Source: JACRBK01 sp964427955
Lineage (GTDB): Bacteria; Chloroflexota; Anaerolineae; Aggregatilineales; Aggregatilineaceae
Direction of reading: 5' to 3'
DNA length: 6,364 nucleotides
NCBI GenBank assembly: GCA_964427955.1
Contig: CAYRWY010000346.1
Span: 1 to 6,364, forward strand
The position numbers were made by a program, and so were the translations under genes. Shown one piece after another: positions 1-4,893 of the stretch (its first letter is position 1; every line of letters starts with the position of its first letter). The notes under the pieces are model-generated. The model searched no databases. It saw only the letters and a list, made by a program, of their open reading frames with translations, and was not told the DNA's origin.

Positions 1-352
1 TCGAGCAGCCCGCCGGGACTTCGGAATACACCGTGATGTGCAGCGCGATGTCTTCCGGCACGCGCATGTATTCAATCGCGGCTTCCAGCAGCGGATGGCG
101 ATCCCACTCCGAGTGACCGCTGGCGATGGGATAGACGTCGCCGTAATTTTCGGCATACAAAATGATGCGGTGCTCGCGATCTTTGACCGGGTAAACCTTG
201 ATCTGGACCTCGACGTAGGGATAGACGCCGATGTTGAAGACTTCGCCATAGCCTGCGAACCAGGTATCCGTCCACCCGCCGTTGTCGCAGATCCGAATCG
301 GGGCCACGCTGTTGATGACCCGGATCGGGGCACTCACTTGTTCGACGCTCAC
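1..352 (-). CDS. GHMP-family sugar kinase, N-terminal part (runs off the left edge)
   Basis: The minus strand reads an open frame of 117 codons from a GTG at 352 to the window edge with no stop. The N-terminus carries the GHMP substrate/fold motif in the form RICDNGGWTDTWFA (residues about 20-33), followed by a strand rich in V, Y and I. The last visible residues, SEVPAGCS (110-117), are the start of the Pro-x-Gly glycine/serine-rich ATP-binding loop that follows at this point in GHMP kinases. The family (galactokinase, mevalonate kinase, heptose-7-phosphate kinase, fucokinase) phosphorylates sugars or alcohols with ATP in the cytoplasm. The GGWTDT form is closest, from memory, to the sugar kinases of the HddA/fucokinase type; the substrate cannot be assigned. 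The start is supported by AGAGAGGA at 363-370 (minus strand), 10 nt before GTG. The gene is divergent from the propeller gene at 634. Only about a third of a typical GHMP kinase is visible. Confidence 0.82.
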   Translation of the reverse strand, partial: MSVEQVSAPIRVINSVAPIRICDNGGWTDTWFAGYGEVFNIGVYPYVEVQIKVYPVKDREHRIILYAENYGDVYPIASGHSEWDRHPLLEAAIEYMRVPEDIALHITVYSEVPAGCS

Positions 353-399
353 GGTAAAAAAATCCTCTCTATAAAGGTAGATTAGGGAGCACACGATTA

Positions 400-500
400 G
401 AATTCGCATGATCGGTAAAGGTGGTTAGTCAAAAACAGGGGAAATGGGCCTGTTTTTACTAAAAACTAACCACTAAAAACCAATAACATAGTGCGAATTC
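400..500. repeat. Nested palindromic element in the divergent intergenic region
   Basis: Three pairs of inverted arms are nested around one centre. The outer arms are GAATTCGCA (400-408) and TGCGAATTC (492-500). The middle arms are GTGGTTAGT (421-429) and ACTAACCAC (465-473). The inner arms are AAAAACAGG (431-439) and CCTGTTTTT (449-457) around a 9-nt loop. A short direct repeat, ACTAAAAAC, occurs at 458-466 and 472-480. The element is AT-richer than the flanking genes and has no coding frame. It resembles a small non-autonomous palindromic repeat (MITE- or REP-like). It lies between two divergent starts, so a conventional terminator would be out of place here. A regulatory role is possible but not shown. 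The remaining bases of 353-633 hold only the two ribosome binding sites and no promoter that I could assign with confidence. Confidence 0.6.
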
Positions 501-633
501 GATTTGTTTTCTCCATTAGTATACCGCCCACCGCCGTGAAACGAAATGCGCGCAGCGTCAAGCATAACTTTGAACCTTTACGTACAATTGAAGTTGAATT
601 GGGACTCATCTCTACCAGAGAGGATCAGACATC

Positions 634-1635
634 ATGAAAAAAGTACGGTGGGTGTTGCTGGCCGTGGTGCTGGTGATCGTCATCCTGGCGGTGGCGCTCG
701 GCTTGTTCATCTACAACCAGTTTCACGACGACGTCAAGGAACTCGCCCAGGTGGACGGCGACCTGGCCTACATGACCGACCAGGCCGGGAACTGGGACGT
801 CGTGATTCTGCACCCGGACAAGATCACGCTCGACATCACGCAGGAAGGCACGGCGCAGGATTACCTGTTCAACTTCACCTTTGACAGCAGCATGGTCTAT
901 TTCTATTCGACGCGCTCCGGCGAATTCAACCCCGCGCGCGTCAAGGCCGACGGCTCGAACCTGGAAGTCTTGAACTTCATCACGGCGGGCCTCAAGGCGA
1001 TCTCGGACAAGCACCTGGACGTCGGCCCGCAGTGGAGTCCGGACGGCCAGCAGTTGGCCTGGACCAAGACCCAGGTCAAGGGCCTCGGCAATTTCACCAA
1101 CGACATCTGCCTCGCGCCCGTGACCGATCCGAACAACTTCAACTGCCTGACCAAAGACCAGAGCAGCAATACCGAGGCGTCCTGGTCGCCGGACGGCACG
1201 CGGTTGGTCTTCGCCTCGGACCGGGGCGAAAACCAGGACATCTGGGTCGTGGATATTGCCTCCGGCGAACAGACCCGGCTGACTCATGACGAAGGCTGGG
1301 CGTTCCAGCCGGTCTGGTCGCTGGACGGCGAATGGATTCTGTTCATCTGGAACGTCGAGTCGGGCACGCTGGAAGGCGGCAACCTCAACCTGCACGTCGT
1401 CAAGCCGGACGGCAGCGAGCTGCACGCGCTGGCCGACGGCGAGCAGTTCAAAGGCGGCGCAGCCTATTCGCCCTCCGGCAAGCAGGTGGCGTATATGTCC
1501 AACGAAAGCGGTAAATGGGCGATCTACGTGATGAACGTGGACGGCAGCGAGCTGCGGCAGGTCACCGACGGCCAGGCCAACGCCCTGTACCCGTCCTGGG
1601 TGCCGCAACTGGCGAGCGAGGCGGCGGCGCAGTAG
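634..1635 (+). CDS. Membrane-anchored TolB-like beta-propeller protein (PD40/WD40-like repeats)
   Basis: The product has 333 residues. Residues 2-5 are basic (KKVR) and 6-27 are an uninterrupted hydrophobic segment, so it is a signal anchor with the rest probably outside the membrane. The remainder is a beta-propeller: the PD40 signature recurs as WSPDG (134-138), WSPDG (184-188), WSLDG (228-232) and YSPSG (278-282), with weaker blades before and a final WVP strand near 322. Typical companions such as FASDRGENQDIWVVD and IYVMNVDGSELRQVTDG match the TolB C-terminal propeller. It lacks the N-terminal TolB domain and there is no tol/pal context, so tolB is not the right name. Such proteins are usually scaffolds or binding proteins; the partner is unknown. 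AGAGAGGA at 617-624, 9 nt before ATG, fixes the start. It stands alone: the upstream gene is divergent and the downstream gene is 430 nt away. The stop codon overlaps a palindromic repeat. Confidence 0.85.
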   Translation: MKKVRWVLLAVVLVIVILAVALGLFIYNQFHDDVKELAQVDGDLAYMTDQAGNWDVVILHPDKITLDITQEGTAQDYLFNFTFDSSMVYFYSTRSGEFNPARVKADGSNLEVLNFITAGLKAISDKHLDVGPQWSPDGQQLAWTKTQVKGLGNFTNDICLAPVTDPNNFNCLTKDQSSNTEASWSPDGTRLVFASDRGENQDIWVVDIASGEQTRLTHDEGWAFQPVWSLDGEWILFIWNVESGTLEGGNLNLHVVKPDGSELHALADGEQFKGGAAYSPSGKQVAYMSNESGKWAIYVMNVDGSELRQVTDGQANALYPSWVPQLASEAAAQ

Positions 1636-1655
1636 GGGCAGTGCATGAATTGCCC
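1632..1655. repeat. Short palindrome GTAGGGGCA...TGCCC overlapping the propeller gene's stop
   Basis: GTAGGGGCA begins in the last sense codon and includes the TAG stop (1633-1635). The stretch 1636-1655 is a near-perfect palindrome centred on CATG: arms GGGCA (1636-1640) and TGCCC (1651-1655), with inner pairs broken by one mismatch and one G-T. It shares the lead GTAGGGGC with the palindrome at 6341-6364, which also lies after a plus-strand gene. As RNA it could form a modest hairpin after translation ends, but no U-tract follows, so a classical terminator is not supported. Confidence 0.5.
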
Positions 1656-1690
1656 AATAGACGTCAACTTACTGAGGCTCGCCTAAAAAA

Positions 1691-1844
1691 CTAAACTTTG
1701 GACGCTCACGGTTAACCTCACCCCCGACCCCCTCTCCAATCGTGCTGGAGATGGGGACTGAACTTCGGATGGAGTAAATCCCCTCTCCGCTTTTTTCGGA
1801 GAGGGGACTTAGGGGTGAGGTAAATCTCCCAGGCAAAAGTTTAG
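1691..1844. repeat. Two-hairpin GC-rich intergenic repeat, copy 1
   Basis: The core runs from CCTCACCCC (1716-1724) to GGGGTGAGG (1812-1820), exact inverted copies. Inside are two hairpins: an imperfect one (1729-1738 with 1746-1756) and a perfect 10-bp stem CCCCTCTCCG/CGGAGAGGGG (1780-1789 with 1797-1806) around a T-rich 7-nt loop. An additional outer pair, CTAAACTTT (1691-1699) and AAAGTTTAG (1836-1844), frames the core. Short open frames across it translate as Ser/Pro-rich low-complexity peptides and are not genes. The layout is repeated in copy 2 about 80 nt downstream. This looks like a dispersed palindromic element; mobility is inferred, not shown. Confidence 0.7.
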
Positions 1845-1900
1845 CTATTTGTGCAGGGATCAGTAAGCCTCTGCTCTCAAAGGGAAAAAACGGCCTCACT

Positions 1901-1998
1901 CCTCACCCCTCTCCATCGTTTTCTGATGGAGAGGGGCATCAGCGCCTCGGTTTTCTCCCCCTCTCCGTCCTCGGAGAGGGGGCCGGGGGGTGAGGTAA
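1901..1998. repeat. Two-hairpin GC-rich intergenic repeat, copy 2
   Basis: The same architecture as the element at 1716-1820: CCTCACCCC at the left (1901-1909), GGGGTGAGG at the right (1987-1995) followed by TAAA as in copy 1, and two hairpins between. Hairpin A is a perfect 12-bp stem (1906-1917 with 1925-1936) around a 7-nt loop. Hairpin B is a perfect 11-bp stem (1957-1967 with 1972-1982) around TCCT. The stems match while the loops and spacer differ from copy 1, so structure rather than loop sequence is kept. Bases 1999-2065 lead to the phosphatase start and hold only its ribosome binding site. Confidence 0.72.
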
Positions 1999-2065
1999 AC
2001 CACCGCGAATCGTCGCGTGCTCAATGCTTTGTCCGCCGACTTGAATAGCGATAAGGGCCACTGCG

Positions 2066-2758
2066 ATGCATCTTTTGCTGGTACGGCACGGGGAAAGCTT
2101 CACCAACCTGGAGAATTGGGAGGGGGGCAATATCGACACCGGCCTGACTCCGCAGGGACAGCAGCAGGCAGCCAGACTGGCGGCATGGCTGGCACGGTAC
2201 GTCCACGTCGATGCGCTATACGCCAGCACGTTGGCGCGCGCCCTCGAAACTGCCGGTCCTGTCGCCGAGGCCGCCCACCTGGCGGTGGTGCCCGATCACC
2301 GCGTGCGCGAAATCGGGCACTGTCATGCCGACGGCTCGCCGCTCCGGCCTGAAGAACTGCCGGTGACCTTTCCCCCGGACTATTGGGGCACCGAATGCCC
2401 GCACCTGCCGATCAGGGAAACGGGCGAAAGCTGGGTGTTGTTCCGCGAGCGCGTCGGAGAGTTTTTGGACGACGTGCTCGCGCGTTACCGTGATCGCGCG
2501 GACACGCCCGAAAAGACGGTGGTCGTCGTCTGCCACAATGCCGTGATCAGTGCCTCGTTCGACTACGTTTTCAACACTGGCCCGCGTTATCACATCAAAG
2601 TCATCACCCCCAACACCGGGATCGTGCACTGGCAGCACCGGCAGCTCAAGCCGGGGCGCGAACCCTGGCGGCTCCTGGCGCAGGGCATCGCGTACCACCT
2701 CCACAGCGGGGATGGCGAATGGCTGGGAACCCGGCCCGCGTGCTGTCAGGCGAACTAG
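2066..2758 (+). CDS. Histidine phosphatase superfamily protein (phosphoglycerate mutase-like)
   Basis: The product has 230 residues and opens with LLVRHGES; H8 in the RHG motif is the expected phosphate-accepting histidine. R7, R58 (in STLARALETA) and H157 (in VVVVCHNAVIS) complete the usual phosphate pocket, and E82 (in VREIG) is a candidate proton donor. Family members dephosphorylate small phosphoesters or act as mutases in the cytoplasm; the substrate is not evident, so no gene symbol is given. The segment after E82 is not typical: it has several His and Cys (H85, C86, H87, C111, H113), and the second catalytic His is followed by Asn rather than the commoner Gly. There is no signal peptide. 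AAGGG at 2053-2057, 8 nt before ATG, supports the start. The gene stands alone after a repeat-filled spacer and ends 10 nt from the convergent B-domain gene, with no clear terminator between them. Confidence 0.88.
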   Translation: MHLLLVRHGESFTNLENWEGGNIDTGLTPQGQQQAARLAAWLARYVHVDALYASTLARALETAGPVAEAAHLAVVPDHRVREIGHCHADGSPLRPEELPVTFPPDYWGTECPHLPIRETGESWVLFRERVGEFLDDVLARYRDRADTPEKTVVVVCHNAVISASFDYVFNTGPRYHIKVITPNTGIVHWQHRQLKPGREPWRLLAQGIAYHLHSGDGEWLGTRPACCQAN

Positions 2759-2768
2759 CCGGTCCCGT

Positions 2769-3829
2769 CTACGGGATCATCTCCGGCGTGGCCGTGGCCG
2801 TGGGCGGAATCTGCGAGATCCCCGGTTCCGGCGTGCTGGTCAGCGTGATCAGCACCGCCAGCGTCCAGGCCGGGCTGGGGATGGGGATCTGCGACGGTCC
2901 CGGCGTCAGGGTCGCCGTCGGCGTAGGGGCGGGCGTCCCGGTCGGCGGGCGGGTAGTGGTCGAGGTCGGGGTGGGCGGCGGGGTGTGGGTCGCCGTGGGC
3001 GTGGCCGAGGGGGTGACGTAGGCGGCGGGCAGCGCGAACTCGACCGGATCGGAACTGGGAACGCTCGCCCGAAAGTTCAGCGGCGTATCCGGCGCGAAGG
3101 CGGCTTGCCACGCGGGCGACAGCGAATAGTACGCCACTTCCAGCCAGTAAGTCCCCGGCTCCAACACGCCGAAATCGTAAGCTCCGCCGTCTCCCGTGGT
3201 GATCATCGTCAGGAAGGCGTCCGGCGCGAAGGGGGCGAAGCGGCCATCGCCGTCGTCGCGATACAGCCGGAGTCCGACGCCGGGCAGTGGAGCCTGATCC
3301 GGTCCCCGCAGCGTGCCCCGCAGGCTGAGCACGTCCGCCGCCTGTTGGGTTTGCGTCTGGTCCAGCGCCGCCGTCTGGGCCTGGATCGCCTGCTGGGTGA
3401 GCGCCGAGATCGTCTGCGTATAGNNNNNNNNNNNNNNNNNNNNNNNNNNNNNNNNNNNNNNNNNNNNNNNNNNNNNNNNNNNNNNNNNNNNNNNNNNNNN
3501 NNNNNNNNNNNNNNNNNNNNNNNCGCCGTCTGGGCCTGGATCGCCTGCTGGGTGAGCGCCGAGATCGTCTGCGTATAGACCACCGCGGCGTGAGTGTGCT
3601 CGCTGACACAGCACTGGCTTTGCGCCGTTTGGGTCGCCTGGTCGATCAGGGCGAGATTGGTGAGGGTCGGACCATCATCAGGCAGCAGAAGGTCGTTGGT
3701 CGCCGCTGTCAGGGTGTGCTCCTCCTGCGTGAGCGGCGATCCGCCGCCGGACGTCGCCAGCAGCGTGATGATCCCCGCCCCCAGCGCCACGATCACGATC
3801 CCTATCCCCAGCAAGATACGCCGTGCCAT
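2769..3829 (-). CDS. Membrane-anchored protein with B-type (Cna/SdrD-like) domain and Thr/Pro-rich tail, interrupted by an assembly gap
   Basis: Starting at ATG 3829, the minus strand encodes a hydrophobic N-terminal anchor (residues 5-25 after MARR), then a Thr/Gln/Ala-rich, probably helical linker (about 33-115) containing QCCVSEHTH (72-80). The frame then meets 100 N. The same 55 bases stand on both sides of the gap. Removing one copy plus the N (155 bases) joins the two frames exactly and gives an uninterrupted 301-residue protein; as printed, the frame is broken. The second half has a carboxypeptidase-regulatory/Cna-B-like fold (about 117-200: acidic DDGDG at 140-144, TTGDGGAYDF at 159-168, PGTYWLEV at 173-180), then a Thr/Pro-rich tail from about 220 to the TAG at 2769. 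B-type domains serve as extracellular structural or adhesive modules; the role here is unknown. No LPXTG or lipobox is seen. It lies 105 nt downstream of the SDR gene on the same strand, separated by a palindrome. Confidence 0.75.
3369..3578. other. Assembly gap flanked by an exact 55-bp duplicate (unmerged contig overlap)
   Basis: Positions 3424-3523 are exactly 100 N. The 55 bases just before the gap (3369-3423) are identical to the 55 bases just after it (3524-3578), and each copy abuts the N run. This is what two contigs sharing one terminal overlap look like when a scaffolder joins them with a default-size spacer. The reading frame agrees: collapsing to a single copy restores one continuous minus-strand ORF. 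A true tandem repeat longer than the reads is the alternative, less likely because the copies end exactly at the N boundaries. Confidence 0.88.
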
Positions 3830-3852
3830 CGCTTCCCCCCCAAAAAAGCAGA

Positions 3853-3924
3853 TCACCACAGAGGACACGGAGATCACAGAGAAAGACCTTTTTTCCTCTG
3901 TGGACGCGGTGCGCTCTGTGGTGA
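3853..3924. repeat. CCACAGAG-type palindromic repeat between two minus-strand genes
   Basis: TCACCACAGAG (3853-3863) is matched by its exact inverse CTCTGTGGTGA (3914-3924). The overlapping word CCACAGAGGA (3856-3865) is also inverted at 3894-3903. The left arm contains three irregular ACAGAG/ACGGAG units (CACAGAGGACACGGAGATCACAGAG pattern), and the centre is A/T-rich. It fills nearly all of the 105 nt between the SDR stop and the next start. On the minus strand it is followed by a run of six T (3841-3847 region), so it could weaken readthrough from the SDR gene. I recall similar CCACAGAG/CTCTGTGG repeats as widespread dispersed elements in environmental genomes, but could not check this. Confidence 0.62.
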
Positions 3925-3934
3925 AGCTCTACGC

Positions 3935-4705
3935 CTATTGCGCCGTATAGCCGCCGTCGATCACCAGTTCGGCCCCGGTGACGAACTTCGCCTCGTCGGA
4001 CGCGAGATACAGCACGCCGTAGGCCACGTCCAGCGGCTCGCCGGGGTGCCCGATCGGGTGGATGCGGCAGCGCCCTTTCATGTATTCCTCGTAACCTTCG
4101 GGCGAATTGCGCGCCATGTCCTCGACCAGTTCGGTCATGATCGTGCCGGGATGCACCGAGTTGACGCGAATCTTGTCCTTGGCGTAGTAGATCGCGTCGG
4201 TCTTGGTCATCAAGCGCACCGCGCCTTTGGCGGCGTGATAGGGCGGGATGTCCGCCGAGCCGATCAGCCCGTAGATCGACGACAGGTTGACGATGCTGCC
4301 GCCGCCCGCCGCGCGCATGATCGGGATGATGTGCTTGGTGCAGAAGAAGACGCCCTTCACGTCCACCGCCAGGATCGCGTCGAAATCGGCTTCGGTGATC
4401 TCGTGCGGCGGCTTGTCCGCGCCGGACACGCCCGCGTTGTTGACCAGGATATTGATCGCGCCATACTGCGCCGCAATCGCGCCCAGCGTGCGCTGGACGT
4501 CGGCCTCACGCGAGACGTCCATGTGCCAGAAGGTGGCTTTCCCACCCTGGCGGGTGATCGCGTCCGCCGTCGCCCGGCCCTGCTCGTCCAGAATATCGGT
4601 GACGGCGACGATGGCCCCTTCGCGCGCCAGCAGCTCGGCAATCGCGCGCCCGATGCCAATCGCCGCGCCCGTGACCACCGCTACTTTGTTCTCTACTCGA
4701 CCCAT
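3935..4705 (-). CDS. Short-chain dehydrogenase/reductase (classical SDR, probably NAD(H)-dependent)
   Basis: A 256-residue single-domain Rossmann oxidoreductase of the usual classical SDR length. The cofactor motif TGAAIGIG is at 12-19, and D37 at the end of the second strand (VAVTDI) favours NAD(H) over NADP(H). NNAG is at 89-92, and the catalytic residues are S143, Y156 and K160 (YHAAK), with PG near the IRVNSVHPG strand and a C-terminal ASDEAKFVTGAELVIDGGY typical of the FabG/glucose-dehydrogenase-like group. The position that usually holds the fourth catalytic residue (Asn in VNxxG) reads D115 in VDVKG, an unusual substitution. Substrate is unknown. An upstream in-frame ATG at 4750 exists, but the start at 4705 is preferred: AAGGAG (4715-4720) lies 9 nt upstream, and the conserved fold begins at residue 6. 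It is divergent from the DUF3048 gene and may be transcribed alone. Confidence 0.92.
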   Translation of the reverse strand: MGRVENKVAVVTGAAIGIGRAIAELLAREGAIVAVTDILDEQGRATADAITRQGGKATFWHMDVSREADVQRTLGAIAAQYGAINILVNNAGVSGADKPPHEITEADFDAILAVDVKGVFFCTKHIIPIMRAAGGGSIVNLSSIYGLIGSADIPPYHAAKGAVRLMTKTDAIYYAKDKIRVNSVHPGTIMTELVEDMARNSPEGYEEYMKGRCRIHPIGHPGEPLDVAYGVLYLASDEAKFVTGAELVIDGGYTAQ

Positions 4706-4714
4706 TCCTTTACA

Positions 4715-4720
4715 CTCCTT
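4715..4720 (-). promoter_or_regulatory. Ribosome binding site AAGGAG of the SDR gene
   Basis: AAGGAG on the minus strand, 9 nt before the ATG at 4705. It decides between this start and the in-frame ATG 45 nt further upstream (4750). Confidence 0.75.
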
Positions 4721-4762
4721 CAGAAAAAAACACGTGACACCGCAGAACACGACCTGGGTTCT

Positions 4763-4791
4763 ATTGTGCCGGAGCGGCGCCAGCTTCGCAA
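4763..4791 (-). promoter_or_regulatory. Candidate sigma-70-type promoter of the SDR gene
   Basis: On the minus strand, TTGCGA (4786-4791) and CACAAT (4763-4768) are separated by 17 bases. Each box matches the consensus at 4 of 6 positions. Transcription would begin about 50 nt before the ATG. Prediction by eye only. Confidence 0.35.
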
Positions 4792-4820
4792 ACGTCGGGC
4801 AAGCGCCGGGTGATCAGGGG

Positions 4821-4849
4821 TGGGCAGCAGCCCGGGTGGGGGGTATACT
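4821..4849 (+). promoter_or_regulatory. Candidate sigma-70-type promoter of the DUF3048 gene
   Basis: TGGGCA (4821-4826, 4 of 6 to TTGACA) and TATACT (4844-4849, 5 of 6 to TATAAT) are 17 bases apart. The -10 box stands out in GC-rich surroundings and would give a leader of about 38 nt before the ATG at 4894. The promoter lies back to back with the one proposed for the SDR gene. Confidence 0.45.
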
Positions 4850-4893
4850 GGTGCGTTCGTGTGCCCAAAGTGGACCTTTTCGAGGCTTTTATC

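Noticed and set aside
344..355. The 12-base word GACGCTCACGGT, also at 1701-1712
   Set aside because: One copy is the coding start of the kinase. About one such 12-base match is expected by chance in a window this size, and the flanks do not align.
38..385. A plus-strand frame of 115 codons
   Set aside because: It is the complement of the GHMP kinase start region. The minus frame has recognisable kinase motifs and a ribosome binding site; this one has neither.
395..415. Similarity of ATTAGAATTCGCATGATCGG to the stretch at 6317-6337
   Set aside because: Only about 16 of 21 bases match and the palindrome arms are not shared, so I do not claim a repeat family.
449..480. The CCTGTTTTT arm as a rho-independent terminator
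   Set aside because: Both neighbouring genes start away from this site, so no transcript is known to end here.
625..1608. A long minus-strand open frame across the propeller gene
   Set aside because: It is a by-product of high GC in the third codon positions. Its residues show no domain, while the plus frame has a signal anchor and repeated WSPDG motifs.
1669..2229. Short frames in the 1636-2065 spacer (Ser/Pro-rich peptides)
   Set aside because: They are translations of the CCCCTCTCC palindromic repeats, without ribosome binding sites or domains.
2550..3578. A plus-strand frame of about 340 codons running through the N gap
   Set aside because: It is Arg/Gly-rich and antisense to the B-domain gene, overlaps the phosphatase, and passes through undetermined bases.
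3369..3578. The 55-bp duplicate as a genuine tandem repeat or short CRISPR-like array
   Set aside because: There are only two copies, each ends exactly at the N run, and collapsing them repairs a reading frame.
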